Part shown: piece by piece, positions 36,819 through 44,598 of the stretch
Numbering within the stretch: the first letter of the stretch is position 1
Layout of the letters: the number at the start of each line of letters is the position of its first letter
Assembly (NCBI GenBank): GCA_031263485.1
Contig: JAISFS010000116.1
Location: forward strand, 22,976 to 86,975
Length of the DNA stretch: 64,000 nt
Direction: 5' to 3'
Source of the DNA: Deltaproteobacteria bacterium
GTDB lineage: Bacteria; Desulfobacterota; Desulfarculia; Adiutricales; Adiutricaceae
Notes under the pieces: model-generated
What the model saw: the letters and a program-made list of their open reading frames with translations, nothing else
Told to the model about the DNA's origin: nothing
The model's database searches: none
Translations under genes and position numbers: made by a program

Positions 36819-37695
36819 TCCTGTAAGGCGTTTCCGGCACCGTCGGCCGCGTTTCTGACCGGCGCCTTGAACCTCCGAAGCCCGAAGTGATGCGGCGGGC
36901 AATCGCCGGAATCCCCCGGGTCTCGCGGGGCCCTGGTCGCCTTGGGCCGGACGGGCGTCCGTTCAGGCGCCGGGCGGTCACCGGCAGACGGGTTACGGTC
37001 TACGTTCGGCGGTCAGGCGGCCGGTTGCGGGTCAGCGGTTCAGCCGATGGAGGATCGCCTCGCCCGAGGATCATCGGCGACCTTGCGGGGGTCAGCCGAT
37101 AGTTTGCCGTGGATAGCCGATATTTTCATTGGGAGATCGGACGCGGCCCGTTCGGGCCCTCCGATCACATCCCTGGAGGCGGGCCCTGACGCCCGCCGGT
37201 CGCGTCGCCTTTCGGATCCGGCGGCGGCCTTGACCTTATGCCGCCGCGTCCGTCTAGTCCCGGAGGCGCCTAAGCGTCGCCGGGCGCTCCGTCGCATCGC
37301 CAGTCGATGTCCACCGCTTCACTTGTCGAATACACCCAGGCCTTATAGGCCACGGAGCGGACGCGCGCCTCGCTCGTCGGCTCCCCCTCGATCGCCCCCG
37401 CCGCCCGGGGCCGGCCCAGCCCGGCGCGGCGGGGAATTTCGCCGCGGCGCCGTCTCGGCACCGCCCCGCCTGACCGCGCGGGACGGGCGCGAGGGACGCG
37501 CGTCCGGCATGCCGGGCAATTCGCCCGGCTGCGGACCCCTTCGCGCCGCGGTCTCCGCGGATCCTTTCCGGCGGCTTGCCGCGTCCGCGCGGTTTTCCTG
37601 CCGGCGTCCATCGCCTATAATCCGGGCGGACCCCATCCGGCCAACCGCATCGGCGCCCGCCCAGCCTGCACACACACCTATGAGGTGCCGAAAAC
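36819..37695. other. Long gene-free leader before cbiK
   Basis: About 880 bp between the riboswitch terminator and cbiK. No ORF with a supported start or family; translations are Arg/Pro-rich. It may be an untranslated leader, or cbiK may have its own promoter: TATAATCCGG occurs at 37616-37625. Confidence 0.45.
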
Positions 37696-38739
37696 ATGAA
37701 ACCGATTACGCTTTCGAATCGTCTTATGAGGAGAGACTTAAGCATGATTCCCGTTCTGCTGACCGTGCTGGCGTTCCTGGGCGCGGCGACCCTGGCCTTG
37801 CTGGCCTCGGACGCGCAGGCCTTCGAGCGGAAGCCCCAGAAGCCGGCCATCGTCCTTGCCGGCTTCGGCACCACCGAGGTCGAGGCGCTGGGCGCCATCC
37901 TTAACATCGAAAACAGGGTCAAGGCCGCGTTCCCCGGCTACGACGTGCATCTGGCCTTCACTTCCAACATCATCAGGGACATCTGGCACGGCCGCGCCAA
38001 CGATGCCGCCTTCAAGCGCGCCAACCCGAGCATCCCCGCCGAGATCTACTCCATCAACAACGCGCTGACCGAGCTCGCCAAGATCCAGGAGGAGGGCGCC
38101 AGGCTGATCCTGGTCCAGTCCCTCCACGTGACGGACGGCGAGGAGTACACCGATCTCGCGAAGCTCGTGGACGCCCTGGACAAGTACAATACCGTGAAGC
38201 CGGTCCTGAAGCCCTTCCCGTGGATCGGCATCGGCGACCCGGCCATGGGGACCGGCGACGGGCAGCCCCGGTTCATCGACCGCGCCGTCCAGGCCCTGGC
38301 GCCGCTGGCCCAGCAGGCCAAGGACGCGGGCGCCGTCCTGGTGCTCATGGGCCACGGGAACGAGCACCTGACCCAGAAGATCTACGGGAAGCTCGAGGCC
38401 GCGCTCCGCAAGGCCTACGGCCCGCACATCTACATCGGCACGGTCGAGTCGCCGCCCCATGCCGCCCAGATCATCGAGGCGATCGGCAAGGTGGCCGACT
38501 CCCCCAAGAACGTGGTCATGGCCCCCCTGATGGTCGTGGCTGGCGACCACGCCCGCAACGACATGGCCGGGGACGAGCCCGACAGCTGGAAGAGCGAGTT
38601 CACCGCCGCCGGCTTCACCGTCACCCCCCACCTGGAAGGCCTCGGGTCCCTGGACTCCTTCGCCGACATCTACGTCGAGCACCTGAAGGCCCTGGAGCCC
38701 ACCGTCAAGGCCAAGTACGACAAGGATCCCAACAAGTAG
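37696..38739 (+). CDS. cbiK: Sirohydrochlorin cobaltochelatase CbiK, exported type
   Basis: 347 residues. CbiK inserts Co2+ into sirohydrochlorin (anaerobic B12 route); periplasmic CbiK-P forms known from Desulfovibrio are thought to work in heme or cobalt handling. Visible: an N-terminal signal peptide (VLLTVLAFLGAATLALLASDAQA), IVLAGFGTTEVEALGAI, LVQSLHVTDGEEYTDL with one conserved His, VLMGHGNEHLTQKIY with the second, and IYIGTVESPP, ending with the AGDHARNDMAGDEPDSWK motif of the family. ATG 37696 has GAGGTG upstream; ATG 37744 has a better AGGAGA site but would leave a signal peptide lacking its positive start, so I keep 37696. Lies downstream of the B12 riboswitch and upstream of a BtuF-like gene. 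Confidence 0.9.
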   Translation: MKPITLSNRLMRRDLSMIPVLLTVLAFLGAATLALLASDAQAFERKPQKPAIVLAGFGTTEVEALGAILNIENRVKAAFPGYDVHLAFTSNIIRDIWHGRANDAAFKRANPSIPAEIYSINNALTELAKIQEEGARLILVQSLHVTDGEEYTDLAKLVDALDKYNTVKPVLKPFPWIGIGDPAMGTGDGQPRFIDRAVQALAPLAQQAKDAGAVLVLMGHGNEHLTQKIYGKLEAALRKAYGPHIYIGTVESPPHAAQIIEAIGKVADSPKNVVMAPLMVVAGDHARNDMAGDEPDSWKSEFTAAGFTVTPHLEGLGSLDSFADIYVEHLKALEPTVKAKYDKDPNK

Positions 38740-38828
38740 GATCGGGCGGGGGATCCCGACAGGCTGGATCCCCGTACGCCGGATCCCGTCCGGCCTAAAG
38801 CGAGGCCCGGGCGGGATCTCGAACGGCA

Positions 38829-38855
38829 GGGGCGGCCGCCCGCCGGCCGCCCCAC
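38829..38855. terminator. GC hairpin between cbiK and the binding-protein gene
   Basis: GGGGCGGCC-gcccgcc-GGCCGCCCC, a perfect 9-bp stem, with no U-run. Could be an intercistronic stability element or a weak terminator. Confidence 0.35.
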
Positions 38856-39000
38856 CCTCCCGACATGGCCCGGCAACCGCGCAGGGGCGCAGGACCCTCG
38901 CGCGGCCGGCCCCGCCTCAGCCCGCCGCCGCGCCGGGCCGGGCATGACGCCCGGGACCCTGCGGCCGGCGGGCTTTTTGGTCCTGAAAGTGAGGGCTTCC

Positions 39001-40104
39001 ATGAAGACAGCATCCGAACGCGGCGGCCCCGGCGCAAGCGGGTCCCGCAGATCCGCCGCGCTCCTCGCGGCTGCGGCCCCGGCCCTGGCGTTGCTCGTGG
39101 CCCTGCCGTTCGTCCTGTCCCCCTCCGTGTCGGCGGGCGCCCAGGACGGGGCGGCCGGGACCGGCGCCCGGTCGGAGGCGGGAACGTCATCGTCGCCAGT
39201 AGCCTCGGCGGGCGCGGCCATGCCTGGCGCGGCTTCATCGGCTGCGGCTCAGCAAGCCGTCTCCGGCGAGGCGTCCAAGCCCCTGCGGATCATCAGCCTG
39301 TTCGCCGCCCACACGGAGATAGTGCTCCGCGAAGGGGGGCGCGACAGCCTGGTGGGGATCTCCGAACAGGAGACCTACGACGGCCCGGAAACGGACGGCT
39401 GGGACCGCCCGCCCGCCTTTTCCATCCATGACGACGTCGAGAAGTTTCTGGCCTTCAAGCCGGATCTGATCCTCGTGCGGCCCCAGCACCTGAACGCCGC
39501 CCCGAACCTCTTCGAGACCCTGGAGGGCACGGGGATCAGGATCTGGTCGCGCCAGATCACCGAGGCCGAGGGACTCTTCGGCTACTGGCAGGAGCTGGGC
39601 TCGCTCATCGGTCGTCAGGCCGAGGCCGAGCGCATGACCGAGGGCTTCAAGGCCGCGCTCGTCCCCTTCGAGGCGAACCTTAACCGCCCCGGCAGGCCCG
39701 GGGTGTTCCTGGAGTCCATCCACAGGGAAATCAAGACATTCACCCCGGACTCAATCCCCGTCTGGATCCTGGGCTATGCCGGGGGCCGAAACGTGGCCTC
39801 CGACGCCGAGCCGTCCAGGGCGGGCTATATTGTCGCCAACTACGGCCCGGAGAGGCTCCTCTCCAAGGCCTCCGAGGTGGACGTCTACCTGAGCCAGGAG
39901 GGCCCCATGAACCGGGTCCCCCTTAGCGAGATCACCGGCAGGGACATCTTCCGGACCCTCCCCGCCGTCAAGAACGGCAGGGTCTTCAAGGTCCCCGAGA
40001 ACCTCATGTCGCGGCCGACCCCGAGCCTTCTGGACGGGAGGCGCTATCTGGAGGGCTGCATCCGGGACGGGAAGCCCCCGGCGGACCTGGCGTTGCCGGA
40101 CTGA
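39001..40104 (+). CDS. BtuF/FecB-type (TroA fold) periplasmic binding protein
   Basis: 367 residues from ATG 39001 (GAGGG upstream). Signal peptide about 1-45 (LLAAAAPALALLVALPFVLSPSVSAGAQ), a ~45-residue Ala/Ser/Gly linker, then a class III binding fold: LRIISLFAAHTEIVLREGGRDSLVGISEQE, FKPDLILVRPQHLN, GYWQELGSLIGRQAEAERM and the end motif RTLPAVKNGRVFKVPENL. These proteins deliver corrinoids, heme or Fe-siderophores. Its genomic place after cbiK and the riboswitch makes it the likely partner of the BtuCD-type pair at 33636-35865. The ligand is not readable from sequence. Confidence 0.88.
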   Translation: MKTASERGGPGASGSRRSAALLAAAAPALALLVALPFVLSPSVSAGAQDGAAGTGARSEAGTSSSPVASAGAAMPGAASSAAAQQAVSGEASKPLRIISLFAAHTEIVLREGGRDSLVGISEQETYDGPETDGWDRPPAFSIHDDVEKFLAFKPDLILVRPQHLNAAPNLFETLEGTGIRIWSRQITEAEGLFGYWQELGSLIGRQAEAERMTEGFKAALVPFEANLNRPGRPGVFLESIHREIKTFTPDSIPVWILGYAGGRNVASDAEPSRAGYIVANYGPERLLSKASEVDVYLSQEGPMNRVPLSEITGRDIFRTLPAVKNGRVFKVPENLMSRPTPSLLDGRRYLEGCIRDGKPPADLALPD

Positions 40105-40154
40105 GCGACCTGCCGGGTCGTAGTCCCGCTCTGCAACGGTCGAGGCTAAATCGC

Positions 40155-40350
40155 GGCGGCAGGACTCTTTCCCGCGCTGCACGGGACTCGTCTCAGAGCG
40201 GCGGCAGGACTCTTTCCCGCGCTTCACGCGACTCGCCTCAAAGCGGTGGCAGGACTCTTTCCTTCGCTTCACGGGACTCGCCTCAGAGCGGCGGCAGGAC
40301 TCTTTCCTGCGCTTCAGGGGACTCGCCTCAAAGCGGCGGCAGGACTCGCA
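40155..40350. repeat. 45-bp tandem repeat, about 4.3 copies
   Basis: GGCGGCAGGACTCTTTCC starts units at intervals of exactly 45 bp (AGGACTC at 40161, 40206, 40251, 40296 and 40341), each with CGCTTCACGGGACTCGCCTC. The unit is a multiple of three, so both strands stay open (KESCRRSEASPVKRR on the minus strand), but no start site or partner supports coding. Confidence 0.9.
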
Positions 40351-40373
40351 TCGGAGTGACTCGCCGGAATGCC

Positions 40374-40407
40374 AAAGGCCCGGATCCCTTTGCGGATCCG
40401 GGCCTTT
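40374..40407. terminator. Bidirectional intrinsic terminator
   Basis: AAAGGCCCGGATCC-ctttgc-GGATCCGGGCCTTT, a perfect 14-bp stem with A- and T-ends on either side, between convergent genes (binding protein + and TPR protein -). Confidence 0.8.
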
Positions 40408-40701
40408 CGTGTTCCGTTGTCCGGCCCGCAATGAAGTTTCATGCTCGATCGCCGCCTCGGGCTCTCGCTGGCCAACAATGAACCGCGCGTTCCCCGCACG
40501 GGGGCAAGACCGGCAAGGGTTGCGGTCGCCGGGCTTGGAGGCTGAGCCGTCGCGCCATGCGCGGCCGGTCCCCTTTATCATGAAACGATTCTTGGGCATC
40601 ACGGCATTGGGTATGCATCATATTGCGATGCCCAGAAAGGTTTAATGCGCCGGGGTGTTGATAATCAATATGAACGTGTTGGGGCCGCGCCTCCGGGTTA
40701 C

Positions 40702-41529
40702 CTATTGGATCGGTCCGCCCGGCCAGAAATCAGGCTCTTCCAGCAAAGCGATGATGTCCCTCTCGCGGAGGACGCGCCTCTGTATCTCGTGCGCCTCCCC
40801 TCGCCCGCCGGTAAGCTCCAGCGCGTAGGCGAGGGTTTCGAGGGCTCGCAGCGTGTCCGGGTCCCCCTCGCCCAGGGTCCGCTCCAAGGCCTCCGCCGCC
40901 CGGCGGACTAGCGCGATGCCCCTGAGGCGATCGCCCGCGATGAAGACGGCCAGCCCGAGGTTCATGGCTGAGGCGAGGGCGTCCCGGCTCTCAGGCCCCT
41001 GGGCCTTCTCCCTGCTTGCCAGGGAGAAGGAGAGGAGCTCCTCGGCTCTCGCGCGATCGCCGGCATCCGACAAGGCGCAGCCGAGGTTTCCGGCCGCAGA
41101 CACGGTCTCCGGGGATTCCCGTCCGAGAGTCCTGTTCCTCCGCTCCCACACCGCCGTGAGCAGTTTCCTGGCCTTCTCGGGGTCCCCGTCCGCGAGGAGG
41201 GCGCATCCCAGATTGTTTGCGAGTCTCAAGGCGACCGGGTGGGCCACGCCGAGGTTCCCCCTGAAAGCCAGGTAGGCATCGGAGACGAATTCAATCGCTC
41301 TCCTGGTGTCGCCCAGTTCAATGAGCCCCAAGCCAGCGACGTCGGCTCTTGCCAGGAGTCCCGCAAGGTCCGGGGCGCCTGCGGTCAGGTCCGGAGGGGG
41401 CGGATCGGGGACGAGGTGTCCGGTCGACTGCGGGGCTTGCGGGCTATAGGCTCCTGGCCCGCGCTCCAAAGAGAGCTTCCAGTTGGCTTCAAGGTCATAC
41501 CTCGTAGAGTACTTCCGTTTCTTTGGCAT
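40702..41529 (-). CDS. Tetratricopeptide-repeat protein
   Basis: 275 residues from ATG 41529 (MPKKRKYSTRYD), chosen because CGGAG lies 7 nt upstream; the track's 492-residue version adds non-coding DNA. After a basic N-terminus and a Pro-rich stretch come about four to five TPR/kinesin-light-chain-like units of ~42 residues: VALRLANNLGCALLADGDPEKARKLL, ETVSAAGNLGCALSDAGDRARAEELL, DALASAMNLGLAVFIAGDRLRGIALV, DTLRALETLAYALELTGGRGEAHEI. No signal peptide, so cytoplasmic. TPRs bind other proteins; no partner is apparent. Ends with a short FWPGGPIQ tail. Confidence 0.8.
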   Translation of the reverse strand: MPKKRKYSTRYDLEANWKLSLERGPGAYSPQAPQSTGHLVPDPPPPDLTAGAPDLAGLLARADVAGLGLIELGDTRRAIEFVSDAYLAFRGNLGVAHPVALRLANNLGCALLADGDPEKARKLLTAVWERRNRTLGRESPETVSAAGNLGCALSDAGDRARAEELLSFSLASREKAQGPESRDALASAMNLGLAVFIAGDRLRGIALVRRAAEALERTLGEGDPDTLRALETLAYALELTGGRGEAHEIQRRVLRERDIIALLEEPDFWPGGPIQ

Positions 41530-41994
41530 TTTGGTCTCCGGGATGAGGCGCCCGGACACGGGGCGGCGCGGCGAAATCCAGGGTGAGGCGATGATACGGC
41601 TGACAGATGCCTTGCAACATGATACGGCTTCTTGGAGCATGACTGGGATTTGTTCTCGTTCCCGCGTCAGCGGCAAGGCGCCCGGTGCGGATGCGATCCG
41701 CCGTCCTCCCGAGAGGCCGGCGGCGCCTGACCGGAACTGTCCGTTCCCGCATCGGGGTCGGCGCGGTGCGGACATGCGCCGGTGGACGCCTTGGTTCGTC
41801 AAGGCGTCAGCCTTGACCGGCGCTGGCGGTGCCCATAAAATGGCTGGATGGACGCCTTCCGGACAAGGCTCGGGCGGAGATTCCTGGCCGAGTCCGGCAA
41901 CGTCGCCGTCGGGCCCTTGCCCGGAGAACGGCAGGGGCAGCAAGCTTTTTCCCGCGCTGCGCGGCGGGGAGACTTCGGCGGCGGGGAGACTTCG
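41530..41994. other. Divergent spacer between TPR and GyrI-like genes
   Basis: 465 bp. Both promoters must lie here. A repeated ATGATACGGCT (about 41590 and 41619) could be a binding site for a regulator, but this is only a guess. No gene seen. Confidence 0.35.
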
Positions 41995-42567
41995 ATGGAA
42001 GCCAAATCGGACGGCTACAACCTGGAGATTAAGGAACTCCCGACCCTGAAGGCCATGACCAGGAGGTTCGTGACCTCCGGGGGCCGGGTGACAGGGGATG
42101 TGGCGGATAACTTCGGGATCGTCATGCGCCACATCGTCGCCAGCGGCGGCGCGGCGGAAGTGTTCTTCCTCATAAGCCACGACGAGGCCTTCGATCCTGA
42201 ACGCATGGACCTGGAAGCGAACATCTCGGTCCCCGAGCTATTGCCGGACTCCTCCGAGGTTCGGGGGAGGGAGATGCCCGGCGGATCGTTTGCGGGCGTT
42301 ATCCACAAGGGGCCTTATGAGAGCCTGGGCGGCGCCTACGAGGAGGCTGCCCTGCTCATGGGCGAGAAGGGCCTAAAGAGCCTCCCGCCCATGCGGGAGA
42401 TCTACCTGAACGACCCGGACGACACGCCCCCGGAGGAGCTCCTCACAGAGGTTCTGTTTCCCATAGACTCACGGCCTAAGGCTCTCGGCGGACGTGACGC
42501 CTTGCCGAAGGACGGCGCTACCCACACCGGACACCGCACCTCAGGGGCCCAATCCTGTCGGAGCTAG
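41995..42567 (+). CDS. GyrI-like (effector-binding) domain protein
   Basis: 190 residues from ATG 41995 with GGGGAG 7 nt upstream; the track's start 147 bp earlier is less likely. The body follows the AraC effector-binding / GyrI-like fold: YNLEIKELPTLKAMTRRFVTSGG, EVFFLISHDEAFDPERMDLEANISVPE, SFAGVIHKGPYESLGGAYEEAALLMGEKG, PPMREIYLNDPDDTPPEELLTEVLFPI, including the conserved Glu in the REIYLN strand. Such stand-alone domains bind small hydrophobic molecules or, in GyrI, DNA gyrase. The last ~30 residues (LGGRDALPKDGATHTGHRT) are not conserved. A strong hairpin follows 30 bp downstream. Confidence 0.8.
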   Translation: MEAKSDGYNLEIKELPTLKAMTRRFVTSGGRVTGDVADNFGIVMRHIVASGGAAEVFFLISHDEAFDPERMDLEANISVPELLPDSSEVRGREMPGGSFAGVIHKGPYESLGGAYEEAALLMGEKGLKSLPPMREIYLNDPDDTPPEELLTEVLFPIDSRPKALGGRDALPKDGATHTGHRTSGAQSCRS

Positions 42568-42597
42568 GGACAGCGATGTCAGTCCTGGCGCCGCGCC

Positions 42598-42643
42598 TGT
42601 CGGCGCGGCGAAGCTCTGACGTCAGGGCTTCGCCGCGCCGGAG
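42598..42643. terminator. Bidirectional hairpin between convergent genes
   Basis: CGGCGCGGCGAAGC-tctgacgtcag-GGCTTCGCCGCGCCG, a 14-15 bp stem between the GyrI-like gene (+) and the DUF4198 gene (-). Confidence 0.65.
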
Positions 42644-42660
42644 GGCCCCGCGATGCCGTG

Positions 42661-43518
42661 CTACTCCGCCACGCGGAACGTGACGTTCGCGACGTGCATC
42701 GTCTCCGATGCCTCGGAATCGTCGGCCTCGGGGACCGCGTGGTGGACCGACAGGATCCAGAGTCCTCCCTTGACCGGCAGGAAGTCGGCCTTGCCATCCT
42801 TGTCGGTCAGGCAGTAGAAGGCCTTGGCCGGCCCCCAGCCGTCGGGCGGGTTGAAGCCCCGGAAATCGCCCAACAAGGTGGCCCTGGGGAGCGGCTTGCC
42901 GTCGAACAGGACCAGAACCGGAAGCGATCCGCCCGCCTTGAGGGCCGCCGGGTTAGCCAGGGGCACCAGCTCAAGCGCGGCCTTGCCCAGGGGCTTCGTC
43001 GGGAAATCCCCGGAGGCGCCGCCTACGTTCACGACGGCCTTGGCCGTCATCAGGTAACGGGTCTTCTTGGCGCCCTTAGCACCGTGGGAGGACATGACCG
43101 GATCGTACTCGCTCCAGGCCACGTAGCTGCCGGCCGCGACGTCAGATTCGGTCGTGAACTCCCAGTTCTTCTCGCCCGCGAGGGCCGTCGGGATCTCCCC
43201 GGACTCAGTGGCGAGCATCGGGGCCTTGATCTTCGGGATCGCCACCGGAACGATTTCGTTCACCGTGAAGCCGTCGTTGAAGCCCACGTCTATCCGCGCG
43301 GGCGCCCCGGCCGGGACGTCTGCTTCCGGCGTCTCCAGCCACAGGGAGTGGGCTAGCGCGGGAGAGGTGGCCGAGAGAGCGAGAAACGCAGCCGCGGCGG
43401 CGATAAGTGCCGCCGCGGGGATGATGGCGCGGATCCGGCTGAAAGGCGGGCGGGCGGCGGACGGCTTTCGCGTGGCACGGGCCGCGACGGGCGTAAGTGA
43501 AAATTCTGGCGTTGGCAT
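42661..43518 (-). CDS. DUF4198 periplasmic protein (metal-uptake-associated type)
   Basis: 285 residues; ATG 43518 has AAAGGAG 10 nt upstream. A long basic N-region and hydrophobic core (AAALIAAAAAFLALSATSPALA) form a signal peptide; the mature chain starts HSLWLETPEADVPAG, the usual AH(x)LWLE opening of DUF4198. Then DVGFNDGFTVNEIVPVAIPKIKAPML, SYVAWSEYDPVMSSHG and LELVPLANPAALKAGGSLPVLVLFDGKPL, which is the GxxxVxVLFDGKPL strand typical of the family. DUF4198 proteins often accompany cobalt or nickel transporters and are proposed periplasmic carriers or sensors. Its neighbourhood (cbiK, BtuF-like, B12 riboswitch) fits cobalt handling. Confidence 0.85.
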   Translation of the reverse strand: MPTPEFSLTPVAARATRKPSAARPPFSRIRAIIPAAALIAAAAAFLALSATSPALAHSLWLETPEADVPAGAPARIDVGFNDGFTVNEIVPVAIPKIKAPMLATESGEIPTALAGEKNWEFTTESDVAAGSYVAWSEYDPVMSSHGAKGAKKTRYLMTAKAVVNVGGASGDFPTKPLGKAALELVPLANPAALKAGGSLPVLVLFDGKPLPRATLLGDFRGFNPPDGWGPAKAFYCLTDKDGKADFLPVKGGLWILSVHHAVPEADDSEASETMHVANVTFRVAE

Positions 43519-43628
43519 CGGGATGAGGCTCCTTTCTCGGTAGGCTAGCGCGGCCCGGAGCCGCGCGGTGTGGCCGGGAACATGGTGGAAGGCTCGTGCC
43601 GCGTCGCGGGATGCCCTTATCCGTCCCC

Positions 43629-43785
43629 GGACTCGGGACTCGGGACTCGGGACTCGGGACGCGAGGCGGGCGGTCCGCGAAGGTTCACGGGGTTGCCGAT
43701 CGCGTCACGGGTACGGGTAGCCGGAAACGATGAGGAAAACAGTCGCGAGACGCGGAGACGCGGAGACGCGGAGACGCAGGGACGC
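43629..43785. repeat. Two 8-bp microsatellites
   Basis: GACTCGGG repeated about four times at 43629-43660 and AGACGCGG about four times at 43747-43779. Both have an 8-bp unit. Confidence 0.85.
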
Positions 43786-43879
43786 GCAGACGCATAGCGA
43801 GGCGCGGAAACGCGCCTCGAGGATTCGTCTGTCGCCTGGCTCAAGTGGCGGGCGAATGGAATTTCGGAGTGAGATCGGC

Positions 43880-44265
43880 TGGCGGGACCTTGCGGAGCGG
43901 CGGGGGAGGCGAAGCGTTCGGTCGCGTCGTGGCCAATGCAGGGACGATGCGATCGGCTAAATGCACGTCGTTGCCAGGCCTCGGTTCGGACGCGGCGAGG
44001 CGGCCGGCGAAGGCGCGGGGGAAGCTGTCGGCACGGCATTGGGCGATGAGGAGCTAGCCGGAATCTAGCACCGGGCGATGCCTTTTGCAAGGGAAATCTA
44101 CCTGGCGTAACCTGTCGGGAGCTGGAACGGGGCCATGGGGGCAGGACTGCGGGTTAGGGGGGAGTGTAGCTCGCCGAGTTGAGTCGGTGGGAAAACGCTT
44201 TCGGGGGGGGGGACGGCTCCCCGTGCCGGAACCCGCCCGCCCATGATCTGAAGTGACGGCAAGCG
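43880..44265 (+). repeat. Dispersed ~385-bp repeat, left copy
   Basis: Aligns by eye over its length with 47345-47730 in the same orientation: shared blocks include TGGCGGGAC, GGCGGGGGAGGC, GACGCGGCGAG, GAAGGCGCGGGG, CCGGAATCT, CACCGGG, CCTTTT, CCTGTC and GGCTCCCCGTGC. The two copies flank the low-GC ATPase gene. It may be the edge of a mobile element or a recombination footprint. Confidence 0.75.
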
Positions 44266-44598
44266 GCACGTAGAGGAGGCCTTCCGACCGTCTCGCCCGG
44301 ACATAGGTAACCTACGGCGGATGACTTCGATAGAGGGGGCGGCGGTGTAGACGCGGGATGCTCCACTCTTGCGCGTTGGGGGGGGGATCGGCTTGGGGCT
44401 ATTGCAGGTACAGTGACCCGGATGAGGATGCCGACTTTCCAGGCAGGCTCGGGGAAGCGTGGTACGGCATCGGCGGAGATGCTGCCGTGCCGCGATGGAG
44501 TGCTGGAGTGATGCGGCTATGCCAGGCAGGGGCGGTGTTTGCGCAGACGATTCTGAGGATGACGCGAGTCCTTGCGGACAGTCTGATTGCCGTTTAAA

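Larger units (their letters stand above)
40105..40701. other. Gene-free spacer with 45-bp repeats and terminator
   Basis: 600 bp between convergent genes: the 45-bp repeat array and the terminator listed below, then ~290 bp with nothing recognisable. The minus ORF 39751-40602 reads through the array but overlaps the binding-protein gene and is not supported. Confidence 0.5.
43519..44598. other. Gene-free stretch with microsatellites and left copy of a dispersed repeat
   Basis: About 1.1 kb. It contains GACTCGGG x4 (43629-43660), AGACGCGG x4 (43747-43779), and the left copy of the ~385-bp repeat (43880-44265). No gene seen. Confidence 0.55.

Noticed and set aside
39751-40602. 283-codon minus ORF with 15-residue repeats
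   Set aside because: Most of its C-terminal part is antisense to the binding-protein gene; the rest is the 45-bp repeat.
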